Shown here: positions 7,010 to 15,754 of the stretch, in pieces | Numbering within the stretch: position 1 is the first letter of the stretch | Layout: each line of letters opens with the position of its first letter | Source of the DNA: JABDMH01 sp965223165 | Lineage (GTDB): Bacteria > Bacteroidota > Bacteroidia > Chitinophagales > Saprospiraceae | Assembly (NCBI GenBank): GCA_965223165.1 | Contig: CBDCVQ010000016.1 | Coordinates: forward strand, 539,193 to 603,192 | Direction of reading: 5' to 3' | DNA: 64,000 bases | Notes under the pieces: model-generated | The model's database searches: none | Seen by the model: only the letters and a program-made list of their open reading frames with translations | Told to the model about the DNA's origin: nothing | Program-made: the position numbers and the translations under genes

Positions 7010-7238
7010 TAGAGTTTCGCATGAAATCTTGTGGTTGATCCTAAAGGGCTTTGGTCCGCATACTTCGTTGCCAAGCCTCGCCATAGCTACGGCTATGTCT
7101 GGCCACCCACCCGCATTCGGGGTACCCTCACTTCTCGCATGGTCATGCTCGACTCTACGAGATCGTTCGGTCATGCCTCGTCTGCAAACAAAATCCTATC
7201 AGAATTATTCGACACATCTAATGCGAAGATCTAACTAG
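7006..7238. repeat. MITE-like inverted-repeat element, family A copy 1 (233 bp)
   Basis: The element begins CTAGTAGAGTTTCGCAT and ends with the imperfect complement (reading inward from 7238: CTAGTTAGATCTTCGCAT). It is homologous, in opposite orientation, to 38777-38943: shared blocks include GCAGACGAGGC and GCAACGAAGTATGCGGACC. Copy 1 has about 65 bp of extra central sequence. No coding frame of note lies inside. CTAG occurs at both tips of both copies and could be terminal sequence or a 4-bp target duplication. The left tip contains the SGNH hydrolase stop codon. The rest of the 315-bp gap (7239-7324) shows nothing recognisable. Confidence 0.8.
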
Positions 7239-7324
7239 CACACCGATCAAGATGGAAGATGACCGTTCAGACAGCTTCAAATTTGGGACTCAGGATGGGA
7301 AGGGTTTTTGCTTGGCCACGCCGC

Positions 7325-9364
7325 TTAGGCCGGGGCCAAGGGTACAGGCTTGCCCACTCGCGAAATCACCAGGTATAGGGCCGCTACGCCGCCAAGCAGA
7401 ATGGCAAAACTGATTGCCCATCCTCCCCCTAGGAAGGTGGACAACGTCCCCCCCACCAAGCTGACTATGCCCACTGTGATCGCGTAGGGCAACTGTGTGC
7501 GGACGTGATCGATATGATTGCAGTCTGAAGCCAGGGATGAGAGGATCGTGGTGTCGGAGATCGGACTGCAATGATCGCCGAGGACTGATGCCCCAAGCAC
7601 GATAGAAATGACATTGAGGAGAAGTTCCAGCGACACCGGATCGGGCACACCTCCAGCCTGTGCAATCGCCCATGTGGTTGGGATGGCAATCGGATATAAA
7701 ATGGCCATCGTGCTCCAACTCGAGCCGGTAGAAAAGGCGGTCACAGCAGACAGGACAAAGATGAGCGCCGGCATCATGTAGGGATTGATGGCACCCTTCA
7801 ACACCGAGGTCAGATAGTGTGCTGTCTCCAACTCCTCGGTGGTAATGGCCAGCGACCAGGCCAGGGCAAGAATCAGAAGGGCGGGCATCATCGTCTTAAA
7901 TCCCGTAACCATGGTGTGCATGGTGTCAATCACCCGCATAATGCGATTCCAAAGGGTAATGCCGATGGCCACAATAACGCCTGACAAGGAGGCCCATAGC
8001 AGCGCCGTGTAGGAATCTGCAATACCGATCAGCTTGCCGATCTTGCGAAAAAAACCGGGATCATCTCCTGTAAAGAGCAAACCCATCTCACTCCATAGGG
8101 CAGACCAGGTGTTGGTTTGCCCCGCCCCGATGGCGGACAGTTCACCGGCCAGCGCATCCATACCGGTGCTATATAGCCCAAATATGGTCATGAGGATCAC
8201 GGTCATGACCGGAAAGAAGGCATGCTGCCACTTTAGCGGAGCCCCGGGTACCGGCGAAAGATCTTCCATGTTGGGCTCGTCTTCGTCCGGTGTCGCAGCA
8301 CTGCTGACCTGCCCCGTCGTACGTGCCCGCACTTCCGCAGAGTGCATAGGCCCGTATTCGCGTTTCATCTTGATCAGCAGCAGAATAAAGACGAGGGTCA
8401 GCACCGGATAGAATGAGTATTTGAGCGAACTGATGAACACCGAATAAGGGGTCATCTGGTAAGGTATATCCTCAATCTTTGCCCATCCTCCGTCGATATA
8501 ACTGAGCTCCGCGCCAATCCAGGTAGTGATGAAGGCCACCGCTGCGATGGGCGCAGCCGTGCTATCGACGATGTAGGCCAGTTTTTCTCTGGAAATCCGG
8601 AAGCGATCGGTGACCGGCCGCATGGTATTGCCGACGATCAACGTATTGGCATAATCGTCAAAGAAAATGGCCACCCCCAGTAGCCAGGTGATAAATTGCG
8701 TGCTGGCAGGTGAGCGAGCGTACTTTGATAAGGACTTTACCACCCCCGCCATTCCACCATTACGGCTGATGATGCCTACCATGCCCCCGATCAGCAAGGA
8801 GAAAATGATAATACTCAAGTGCGCCGAATCCGTTAGTGCTTGCACGATGTACTTTTCGATGACCTTAAAAAAGGATTGAAGGAAGTAATACAAACTATCG
8901 ATGCGCAATCCTCCAATGATAAAGGCGCCGGTCCAGATACCGACAAAAAGAGAGGTCAACACCTCCTTAAATATCAGGGCCAACGTGATAGCGATCAAAG
9001 GAGGCAGAATGGACAGCCATAGAGGGATCGATACAATCCTCGCCTGGCCATTCTTCTTAGCGGAGACGTGAAACAGATGGAGACGGTCAGACGGAGTCTT
9101 CAACGAGACCAATGTGCCGGCCGGTGTGAGGCTATGTGGGACGAATGCTTGCCCGTCGGAAAAGGACATCGGAACGACGTCACCATCTACCACAAAAGTG
9201 TGTACTCCATCACTGATCTGGTGTGAGATCACCAAGCCTTTCTGGGCCGGTGAGAAACTCAAGCTCAATGCGTCGGCATGGCCAGGTTGTGCGACCGCTA
9301 CCGCACCCAGTAGAGCCATAAACACAGTCAAAAGCAGCGGTCGAAAGCACATATTGACAATCAT
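7325..9364 (-). CDS. NhaC-family Na+/H+ antiporter with N-terminal exported domain
   Basis: 679 residues from the ATG at 9364. A signal-like segment (about 1-24) leads into a roughly 85-residue soluble, beta-rich-looking region without membrane segments, followed by the NhaC-type transporter from about residue 110: ten or more hydrophobic segments, with family-typical stretches FFDDYANTLIVGN, VDSTAAPIAAVAF, TGSSWSTMAILYP and LGDHCSPISDTTILSS. Expected to exchange Na+ for H+ (or an organic ion) across the inner membrane. The extra N-terminal domain would face the periplasm. An upstream in-frame codon at 9388 is possible, but the signal peptide favours 9364. The gene is divergent from the FG-GAP gene. 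Confidence 0.85.
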   Translation of the reverse strand: MIVNMCFRPLLLTVFMALLGAVAVAQPGHADALSLSFSPAQKGLVISHQISDGVHTFVVDGDVVPMSFSDGQAFVPHSLTPAGTLVSLKTPSDRLHLFHVSAKKNGQARIVSIPLWLSILPPLIAITLALIFKEVLTSLFVGIWTGAFIIGGLRIDSLYYFLQSFFKVIEKYIVQALTDSAHLSIIIFSLLIGGMVGIISRNGGMAGVVKSLSKYARSPASTQFITWLLGVAIFFDDYANTLIVGNTMRPVTDRFRISREKLAYIVDSTAAPIAAVAFITTWIGAELSYIDGGWAKIEDIPYQMTPYSVFISSLKYSFYPVLTLVFILLLIKMKREYGPMHSAEVRARTTGQVSSAATPDEDEPNMEDLSPVPGAPLKWQHAFFPVMTVILMTIFGLYSTGMDALAGELSAIGAGQTNTWSALWSEMGLLFTGDDPGFFRKIGKLIGIADSYTALLWASLSGVIVAIGITLWNRIMRVIDTMHTMVTGFKTMMPALLILALAWSLAITTEELETAHYLTSVLKGAINPYMMPALIFVLSAVTAFSTGSSWSTMAILYPIAIPTTWAIAQAGGVPDPVSLELLLNVISIVLGASVLGDHCSPISDTTILSSLASDCNHIDHVRTQLPYAITVGIVSLVGGTLSTFLGGGWAISFAILLGGVAALYLVISRVGKPVPLAPA

Positions 9365-9389
9365 TATGCGTTGTTGTTGAAGAAACAAA

Positions 9390-9396
9390 TATTTTG
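9390..9396 (+). promoter_or_regulatory. -7 box (TATTTTG) upstream of the FG-GAP gene
   Basis: TATTTTG is preceded 16 bp earlier by TTG (371-373), in the gap between the divergent NhaC and FG-GAP genes. It fits the TA-N-TTTG variant and would leave a leader of roughly 65-85 nt. Confidence 0.35.
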
Positions 9397-9469
9397 CGAG
9401 TTATCAGAAAAGTCGGCCACGCGGTGCCGGCCGCTGCAAATTGCTGATGATGAAATCTCCGTACGCTCG

Positions 9470-11716
9470 ATGACAGATCCAAACTTGATGTGGACTCGTT
9501 TGCGCGTGCTCCTATGCGCATGCGCTTTCTCCCTTCCTGTTATAGCTCCGGCGCAGTCGGTGGAACGATGGGAAGTACCTTTTTCGCGAGGAGGCGAAAT
9601 CATTCCGCAGGCATTGTTGGGGGGGCTTAATGCACCACAGTTTTCCACCGTGCATCTGGATGAAGACGGACAAGTCGATCTCTTGGTCTATGACCGGGGA
9701 GCCGGCAAATTCCTGCCCTTCATACGGGTCGGCGAGCGACCGGGCGATTTGCGCTACGCCCCGGAACTGGAGGACGCATTTCCCCGGGTCGATTCTTGGT
9801 GCCTGGCGATGGATTTTGATGGTGATTCGATCACGGACCTATTTACGTTCTCCGATACAGGGGTCCCCGGCATTGATGTGTACCGAGGACTACGAAGCGA
9901 AGGCGAAATTGGCTTTGCCAAAATGTCCTTTGACAACAATGTCGGCGTCCTGGGCTATCCCACGTCGGGCGGGGCCATTGCCAATATCTATGTCAGTGCC
10001 ATTGATCTGCCTGCGATCACCGATTTTGATGGCGATGGCGATATGGACATTTTGAGTTTTCAGTCAGACGGATCAAGGATGCATTACTATCGCAATCTGG
10101 TAGTTGAGAAGGATTTGCCTTCCGACACGCTGGACTTCATCTTGGAGGATCGCTGTTGGGGCAAAGTCCTGGAGCGCTTCACCACCAATGATGTGATTCT
10201 CTCCGATGATCCCGGGGTTTGCCCTGAGGAATTTCAGATCGGGCGTGCGCACAGTGGCTCCACCGTCACGGCTTTTGACGAAGATGGCGATGGCGATATG
10301 GAAATCCTGCTGGGAGACCTGTCCTTCGACAATATGGTGTATCTGCATAATGGGGGCACGGTACAACAGGCTTTTGTGACCGGCACGAGCAGTCATTTTC
10401 CCGAATACGATCGGCCGGTGCAGATCATGTTCTTCCCTGCCGCCTTTGTCCAGGATCTGGATATGGACGGGGTGCCTGATCTCATTGCAAGTCCCAATCA
10501 GAAAGATGCTCGAGAAAACGTGCGGGTAGCATGGCGCTACCAAGGACAAATGGACGGTGCTGCCCTACAGTTCACCTTGATCGAAGACGACTATTTGACC
10601 GCCGACATGCTAGATCTGGGCACGGATGCCGCGCCATTATTCATGGATTACAACGGCGACGAGTTGCTTGATCTGGTGGTCGGGAGTCGCTTTCACCAAG
10701 ACTATGATGAAGATGTACCTTCGCTGCTTTTTCTCTTCGAGAATACGGGCTCCGCAGAGGCCCCTGCCTTTGACTTGGTGAATGCGAATTGGCTCGACGT
10801 GGCACAATACACCGATGAAATTGATATGCTCCATCCCAGCTGCGCCGACACGGATGGCGATGGGGACCAAGACCTATTGGTTGGCAATAAGCGAGGCAAG
10901 ATTCTGCATATCGAGAACGTGGCAGTCCCCGGAGCTGCCTTCGAGGCGGGTCAGGCTACGTACCCTTGGTTTGGTATTGATGTGGGCTTTAGTAGCTCGC
11001 CCTGCATGGTCGATGTGGATGGTGACGGCAGGCTAGACTTACTCATCGGCGAAGAGAAAGGAAATGTAAACCTATTCACAAACCTTGGATCAATCAACGA
11101 GCCCCTCTTCGATCCCGATATCAATGCCCCGGGCAACCAGGAAGAATTTGGGCAAATCGACGCGCGACAGGACAAAGCCGTATTTGGCTCCGCCACCCCG
11201 GTCCATATCACCACCAACGATACCAGCCTGCTGCTGGTAGGATCCACTTTTGGCAACTTTCTCCTGTACGATCTCTCTGCGAGCGACGGCACCGACACGT
11301 TGCCTTCTCAGCAGCATGCCGTGGGCGAAATATTTGACGGGGGGCGCTCCAAGGCTACCTTGCATGATATCGACGGAGATGGCTTCGCTGAAATGATGAC
11401 AGGCAACAGCCGAGGAGGTCTGACGTTGTACCGTACTCCTTTTCTCAGCGATCAAAGCGTACCCACCCGGGAGATCGAGCAGGACCCTTGGGTGATCCAA
11501 TTATTTCCCAATCCGGCCATAGCCGAAATTCAGCTTCATGCTTCCTCCCCGATGACCGACGTGGTCATGTATGATCACTTGGGCCAGCGAATCTTTCAAT
11601 GGGCTGGACGGCAGATGCAGTTGCGTATCGATATCGAGCACCTAGCCCCAGGCGTATATCATGCTCATGTACAGGGCGCTGGTGAGCGCCGCCTTCTTAG
11701 CTGGCTGAAGCTATAG
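9470..11716 (+). CDS. FG-GAP/VCBS repeat cell-surface protein with T9SS sorting domain
   Basis: About 748 residues. A start at 9470 (or 9488, MWTRLRV...) places a clear signal peptide (LLCACAFSLPVIAPAQS) at the N-terminus; the frame is open to 9371. The body is a series of calcium-binding-type repeats with D-x-D-x-D-G cores (for example DFDGDGDMD, DEDGDGDME, DMDGVPD, DTDGDGDQD, DVDGDGRLD, DIDGDG), as in seven-bladed FG-GAP propellers. The last about 75 residues (FPNPA ... QLHASS ... YDHLGQRIF ... LAPGVYHAHV) are a type A T9SS sorting domain, so the protein should cross the outer membrane by the Por system. Ligand unknown. It overlaps the PLP protein gene by six bases. Confidence 0.85.
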   Translation: MTDPNLMWTRLRVLLCACAFSLPVIAPAQSVERWEVPFSRGGEIIPQALLGGLNAPQFSTVHLDEDGQVDLLVYDRGAGKFLPFIRVGERPGDLRYAPELEDAFPRVDSWCLAMDFDGDSITDLFTFSDTGVPGIDVYRGLRSEGEIGFAKMSFDNNVGVLGYPTSGGAIANIYVSAIDLPAITDFDGDGDMDILSFQSDGSRMHYYRNLVVEKDLPSDTLDFILEDRCWGKVLERFTTNDVILSDDPGVCPEEFQIGRAHSGSTVTAFDEDGDGDMEILLGDLSFDNMVYLHNGGTVQQAFVTGTSSHFPEYDRPVQIMFFPAAFVQDLDMDGVPDLIASPNQKDARENVRVAWRYQGQMDGAALQFTLIEDDYLTADMLDLGTDAAPLFMDYNGDELLDLVVGSRFHQDYDEDVPSLLFLFENTGSAEAPAFDLVNANWLDVAQYTDEIDMLHPSCADTDGDGDQDLLVGNKRGKILHIENVAVPGAAFEAGQATYPWFGIDVGFSSSPCMVDVDGDGRLDLLIGEEKGNVNLFTNLGSINEPLFDPDINAPGNQEEFGQIDARQDKAVFGSATPVHITTNDTSLLLVGSTFGNFLLYDLSASDGTDTLPSQQHAVGEIFDGGRSKATLHDIDGDGFAEMMTGNSRGGLTLYRTPFLSDQSVPTREIEQDPWVIQLFPNPAIAEIQLHASSPMTDVVMYDHLGQRIFQWAGRQMQLRIDIEHLAPGVYHAHVQGAGERRLLSWLKL

Positions 11717-12391
11717 AGCGAAGGTGTCAGGACGGGCACCAAAAATCAGGCTACCGATGCGCACCAGCGTACTTCCCTCCTCTAGGGCCACCTGATAGTC
11801 ACCGGACATGCCCATGGATAGCTCGACAAACTGTGAGCTACCGGCAAAATGGGTATCCCTGATGGCTTGAAATAGGCGGGAGAGCTGTGCAAACTCTGAC
11901 CGAACCTGATCCTGATCAGAGGTAAATGTAGCCATGCCCATCAATCCACATACCCGCACATGAGGCAACTCGCTATCCAGCATCTCGCTGAAGAAGGCAT
12001 CCAGATCGGGTGGCGCGACCCCGTACTTGGTTTGCTCCTGCCCTATCTTGACCTGGATCAACACTTCGATGACCCGATCATATCTGGCCGCCTGCTTGTT
12101 GATCTCTCGCAGCAACTTGATCGAATCCACCGAATGGATCATCTGGACAAAGGGAGCAATGGCTTTGACCTTATTTGTCTGTAAGTGCCCGATCATATGC
12201 CATTGGATGTCCGTCGGTAGCTGGGGCTGTTTCTGCACCAGCTCCTGAACCCGGTTTTCGCCAAAGATTCGCTGCCCCTCGTCATAAATCTCGAGGATCA
12301 CTGACGGCGGCTTTGTCTTGGACACGGCCACCAGACGCGCCTCGTGAGGGGCGAGTGCGGCCAGGATTCGGACAAGTGCTGGGTTGGACAT
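11711..12391 (-). CDS. YggS-family pyridoxal phosphate homeostasis protein
   Basis: 226 residues from the ATG at 12391 (MSNPALVRIL), chosen over codons 30 nt upstream because the family starts there and the promoter at 419-448 ends 27 nt before it. Conserved features: LVAVSKTKPP with the PLP-binding lysine, FGENRVQEL, WHMIGHLQTNK, the VLIQVKIGQEQTKYG stretch, GLMGMATF and LSMGMSGDY near the end, which holds the phosphate. The family carries PLP without known catalysis and buffers the vitamin B6 pool. It is convergent with the FG-GAP gene; the two share the palindrome CTATAG as reciprocal stop codons. Confidence 0.93.
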   Translation of the reverse strand: MSNPALVRILAALAPHEARLVAVSKTKPPSVILEIYDEGQRIFGENRVQELVQKQPQLPTDIQWHMIGHLQTNKVKAIAPFVQMIHSVDSIKLLREINKQAARYDRVIEVLIQVKIGQEQTKYGVAPPDLDAFFSEMLDSELPHVRVCGLMGMATFTSDQDQVRSEFAQLSRLFQAIRDTHFAGSSQFVELSMGMSGDYQVALEEGSTLVRIGSLIFGARPDTFAL

Positions 12392-12418
12392 GCAGAGCAA
12401 AACTTGAAAATGCGATCG

Positions 12419-12448
12419 CAAATGTAGACATATATTCTCGACGCCAAA
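12419..12448 (-). promoter_or_regulatory. Promoter of the yggS-like gene
   Basis: On the minus strand TTTG (12448-12445) and TACATTTG (12426-12419) are 18 bp apart, an excellent match to the phylum's -33/-7 promoter. The -7 box ends 27 nt before the ATG at 12391. Confidence 0.6.
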
Positions 12449-12485
12449 ACCGGCCCAGGGCCCTGAATTGTTATCTTACTTCAGA

Positions 12486-13088
12486 ATGAAGCAACATCGG
12501 AAGGAAGGGTCCTTTGGCATGCACCCCTTTAAGATCTTGGTGCACTTGCTCATCGGAGCGATCAGTGCGCTGTTTCTTGCCTTGACCCTCGCCTATCTCT
12601 ACAGTCGATGGCATGCCGACATTCAGCCTATACGTCCACCCGCCATTTTTCTTTGGAACACCGTCTTGCTGATCGGAGCGAGCCTGCTGCTGATCAAGGC
12701 CAAGGCCTTCTACCGCCAAGATGAACACCGCTCCTTACAGTATGCCCTCGCGCTGGCGCTGTTGCTGTCTCTATTGTTCTTGATCGGGCAGGGATTTGGT
12801 TGGGCACAACTACTGGCCGTCGAAATACCGGTACAGCACAGTATCGGGACATCCTATCTCTACCTGATCTCTGGACTACACTTCGTACATATTCTGATCG
12901 GTATTCCCTTTCTCATCAACTTTCTGTGGAGGGGGAGAAAGCGCTTGCGGGATCCCGTCAGCAGGCTCATCTACTTCAGTGATGGGGAGGAGGAGATGCG
13001 TCTAAAGCTGATCAACACCTACTGGCATTTTCTAGATCTCTTGTGGATCTATCTGGTCATGTTTTTTGCTGCAAATTCTCTTTTATGA
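12486..13088 (+). CDS. Cytochrome c oxidase subunit III-like membrane protein
   Basis: 200 residues with five or more membrane segments. The motifs SGLHFVHILIG and TYWHFLDLLWIYL are typical of heme-copper oxidase subunit III: the first carries the HxxHxxxG pattern, and the second is the last transmembrane helix. Subunit III stabilises the oxidase but has no redox centre. No other oxidase subunits are nearby, so this is a stand-alone paralogue or was separated from its operon. The ATG at 12486 is taken as the start; a TTG 18 nt upstream is possible. Its 3' end overlaps the converging cysteine synthase-like gene by 32 bp. Confidence 0.82.
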   Translation: MKQHRKEGSFGMHPFKILVHLLIGAISALFLALTLAYLYSRWHADIQPIRPPAIFLWNTVLLIGASLLLIKAKAFYRQDEHRSLQYALALALLLSLLFLIGQGFGWAQLLAVEIPVQHSIGTSYLYLISGLHFVHILIGIPFLINFLWRGRKRLRDPVSRLIYFSDGEEEMRLKLINTYWHFLDLLWIYLVMFFAANSLL

Positions 13089-14175
13089 CCTTGTAGCGCT
13101 CCCGAATAATCTTGCGGTATCGCTTATAGTAGTCTCGGTAGTAGCTGACACCGCTCGACACGCCTTGCTGCTGCGTAAGAATATCATCGCGCACGTCCTG
13201 TCCGGGTAGAAATCCCTGCTCGCGCATCCACAGGTCATTGAAGATCTTGCTGAGATAGCGACTGCCATGATCGGAGAGCAAAATTACCACCACATCCTCT
13301 TCGGTGAGCTGGTCAGCCATCTGGTATACACCCTGCAAGGCGGCGCCGCTCGAATACCCGACGAAGAGACCTTCCTCCTTGGCCAGCTCCCGGACCTTCA
13401 GTGCGGCATCTTTGTCCGAAACCCGCACAAACTTGTCTATGACATCAAAATCCATATTGGCCGGAATGATGGTCTTGCCCAAGCCCTCGATGCGGATGGG
13501 ACGGATGACACTTCGATCATAAATGCCGGTCTCATGATACTTCTTTAGGACGGAGCCTTGTCCATCCACAGCTACTACTTTAATATCGGGATCTTGCTCC
13601 TTGAGAAATCGGCCTGACCCGGAGATAGTACCGCCGGTGCCGGCGCAGCACACAAAGTGTGTGATCCTTCGATCCGTCTGCATCCAAATCTCCGGACCGG
13701 TCGTGAGATAGTGTGCCTCGCTATTGTCCGTGTTGAAGTTTTGATTTAAGTAGTAGGCGTTAGGTATTCTGTCTCTCAGCGATTTAGCCTGAGAATAGTA
13801 GGAACGGGGATCCTCCGGGGCTACGTCCGCCGGACAGACGACCACTTCTGCACCCAAGGCCTTGAGTCCCTGCACCTTTTCGTTACTCGCCTTGGAGGTA
13901 ATGGTCAGTATGCAGCGATATCCCTTGATCGCGCAGTGTAGCGCCAAGCTAAATCCCGTGTTACCTGAAGTGGCCTCAATGATGGTACAGCCCGGTTTGA
14001 TCTTTCCCTGCTGCTCGGCTTTGGCGACCATGTATCGTACGATCCGGTCCTTGGCCGACAGGCCTGGATTGTAGGCTTCGACCTTGGCCAGCACGGTGGC
14101 TTTGATGCCATCCAGTTGCTGTAGCTTTACCAAGGGCGTGTTTCCAATAGTCTCCAGTACGCTGTCAAGATACAT
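13057..14175 (-). CDS. PLP-dependent cysteine synthase/cystathionine beta-synthase-like enzyme
   Basis: 372 residues of the fold-type II PLP family. Visible features: ETIGNTPLVKL at the N-terminus, the PLP lysine in NPGLSAKDR, the EATSGNTGFSLA substrate loop, the phosphate-binding CAGTGGTISGSG, and VGYSSGAAL. It is longer than CysK by about 60 residues through a C-terminal basic tail (about 320-372) and lacks tandem CBS domains. The pattern fits bacterial cystathionine beta-synthase-type enzymes (serine or O-acetylserine plus homocysteine or sulfide), but specificity is not decidable. NPGLSAKDR differs from the usual NPG/M-x-SVKDR by Ala for Val. Monocistronic. Confidence 0.85.
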   Translation of the reverse strand: MYLDSVLETIGNTPLVKLQQLDGIKATVLAKVEAYNPGLSAKDRIVRYMVAKAEQQGKIKPGCTIIEATSGNTGFSLALHCAIKGYRCILTITSKASNEKVQGLKALGAEVVVCPADVAPEDPRSYYSQAKSLRDRIPNAYYLNQNFNTDNSEAHYLTTGPEIWMQTDRRITHFVCCAGTGGTISGSGRFLKEQDPDIKVVAVDGQGSVLKKYHETGIYDRSVIRPIRIEGLGKTIIPANMDFDVIDKFVRVSDKDAALKVRELAKEEGLFVGYSSGAALQGVYQMADQLTEEDVVVILLSDHGSRYLSKIFNDLWMREQGFLPGQDVRDDILTQQQGVSSGVSYYRDYYKRYRKIIRERYKVIKENLQQKT

Positions 14176-14269
14176 AGGTCTTTATATGCTTTGTGTGATC
14201 GAATGATTTCTTCAAATCCTCTGCAAATTTGAGATTTTTATCCGAAATCCAAGATTTATCGGCGTTAAA

Positions 14270-14292
14270 TCCTGGCTCCGCCGGGGCCAGGA
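14270..14292 (-). terminator. Hairpin after the MazG-like gene, possible terminator
   Basis: TCCTGGC (14270-14276) pairs with GCCAGGA (14286-14292) around a GC-rich 9-nt loop, 37 bp after the leftward gene's stop; on the minus strand it is followed only by TTTAA. Weak T tract, so tentative. Confidence 0.35.
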
Positions 14293-14329
14293 GCACCGGT
14301 CATCGAGCTGGTCCTGAGTATCCCTCCAG

Positions 14330-14821
14330 CTACGCCAGGGTGTCCTGCGATTTCAGCAGACCCTCCACGTCAGCGGCGCTGTAGTTGACTGATTTTAAGA
14401 CCTTTCGATCACTGACTCTAAAGACCAGATACTCACCGTTTTTCTCCACGATGGTGCCTTCTGTGCCCTTGGCCGTACGGTAATGGCTGAGGGTCTCCTC
14501 CGCTTCCTGCCGGCTGCTGCAGACTTTGCTCATATTGGAGCGCTGCACCTCGTCAAAGATCGCCCGAAAACGATCACCAAGTCCAAACTCGAGGATGGCG
14601 CCGGACAGTACGTATTGCAAATCTGCAAAGGCATCTGCCACCTCCGTCATGTCGTTGTTGGCAATCGCCTCCTTCAATTCATTGAGCTCCTCCTCCAGGA
14701 GGTTGACTCGCAGGGCACAGCGATCGGGAGAAGGAATAATGGGTTGGTCTTCGATCGGCAGATCAAAGACCTCGTGAAAACGGGCCACGTCATTTAGAGC
14801 ATGTGGTTCGCGAAATTTCAT
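14330..14821 (-). CDS. MazG-like nucleotide pyrophosphohydrolase domain protein
   Basis: 163 residues. The N-terminal two thirds carry the all-alpha NTP-PPase pattern: LLEEELNELKEAI (the E-E-x-x-E metal helix) followed by DMTEVADAFADLQYVL (the D-x-x-D/E partner), as in the MazG/PRA-PH superfamily and Bacteroidota 'nucleoside triphosphate pyrophosphohydrolase family' proteins. The last 50 residues (TAKGTEGTIVEKNGEYLVFRVSDRKV) look like a small beta extension. It probably hydrolyses a (d)NTP to the monophosphate and pyrophosphate; substrate unknown. A TACTTTG box about 25 nt upstream (14846-14852) could be the promoter. It is divergent from coaE, which fits a housekeeping nucleotide role. Confidence 0.78.
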   Translation of the reverse strand: MKFREPHALNDVARFHEVFDLPIEDQPIIPSPDRCALRVNLLEEELNELKEAIANNDMTEVADAFADLQYVLSGAILEFGLGDRFRAIFDEVQRSNMSKVCSSRQEAEETLSHYRTAKGTEGTIVEKNGEYLVFRVSDRKVLKSVNYSAADVEGLLKSQDTLA

Positions 14822-14943
14822 AAGCTATCAGTTGATATCCGAGAGCAAAGTATTACTATTTTTTGCAATACTTCACCTCCGTTTTTCCACAGCTTGTTGG
14901 CAGCGAGGCAAATGGTTGGTTTCGCTACCTTCGCACCTTGGCT

Positions 14944-15576
14944 ATGAGTGACCCACCGTACATCTGGAGGATTGGGCTGACCGGAGGCATTGGCGCGGGC
15001 AAAAGCACCGTGGCCAAGATATTCGAAGTCCTGGATATCCCGGTCTACTATGCTGACCCAGCTGCCCGTCGATTGATGGAGGAAGATCCCGCTCTTGCCT
15101 CCCGCATTAAGTCGCTCTTGGGTCGCGAGGCCTATCGGCAAGATGGCTCCCTAGATCGGGCGTGGGTGGCTTCGCAGGTCTTCAGCGACATGATCCTGCT
15201 AAATCGACTCAACGGCATCGTGCATCCGGTCGTCGGTAAGGACAGCGAACAATGGCATCAAGGGCAATCGAAAGTCCCATATACCCTGAAGGAGGCTGCA
15301 CTGGTCTTCGAGAGTGGCGATTTTCTGCACTTGGATGCCGTCATTTGTGTAGAAGCCCCGGAGGAAGTACGAATCGCTAGAGTCATGCAACGGGATGAGG
15401 TGACAAGGGAGCAAGTGTTGGCTCGGATGGACCATCAGTGGCCTGAATCGAGGCGGCAGATGATGGCAGATTATCACATCACCAACGATGGCCTGGCACC
15501 ACTCATACCCCAAATCAGGCAAATCCACCACAAACTCTCTCGACCTCCGGATCGACCCAAAAAAACGTCGGGCTAG
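14944..15576 (+). CDS. coaE: Dephospho-CoA kinase
   Basis: Last step of coenzyme A synthesis: phosphorylates the 3'-hydroxyl of dephospho-CoA. The product (210 residues) has the P-loop GLTGGIGAGKSTVAKIF at residues 11-27, VYYADPAARRLM (family D-x-x-A region), a substrate-site HPVV, and the RVMQRDEVTREQVLARM lid segment with QWPESRRQMMADYHITNDG near the C-terminus. The start at 14944 is preferred over in-frame codons from 14863 because the conserved domain begins at once and a TACCTTCG box lies at 14926-14933. Monocistronic. Confidence 0.93.
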   Translation: MSDPPYIWRIGLTGGIGAGKSTVAKIFEVLDIPVYYADPAARRLMEEDPALASRIKSLLGREAYRQDGSLDRAWVASQVFSDMILLNRLNGIVHPVVGKDSEQWHQGQSKVPYTLKEAALVFESGDFLHLDAVICVEAPEEVRIARVMQRDEVTREQVLARMDHQWPESRRQMMADYHITNDGLAPLIPQIRQIHHKLSRPPDRPKKTSG

Positions 15577-15726
15577 CCTACGGCCCAGCCTTTGATGTCG
15601 GTCATTCAACCCCAGGGCTAGCGCAGGATACCGATGCATCGGACCGAGCTGCACGACCAAGGAGTTCGACGGCAGCTTGCCCCATCGGACTTGCCCAATC
15701 AGCATGGCTCTAGCTGGCAAAAAGAC

Positions 15727-15734
15727 TACCTTTG
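15727..15734 (+). promoter_or_regulatory. -7 box (TACCTTTG) of the ornithine transaminase gene
   Basis: Exact TAnnTTTG match ending 20 nt before the ATG at 15755. No clear -33 TTTG at the right distance. Confidence 0.45.
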
Positions 15735-15754
15735 TCACATAAAAACCTACCGTC

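Noticed and set aside
7290..7718. A 142-codon leftward frame inside the NhaC gene
   Set aside because: It lies in another frame of the NhaC coding region, has an unusual amino acid mix (many Arg, Ser, His) and no domain; treated as a shadow.
9470..11716. Integrin-like eukaryotic origin for the FG-GAP protein
   Set aside because: FG-GAP/VCBS repeats with T9SS tails are widespread in Bacteroidota; no need for transfer.
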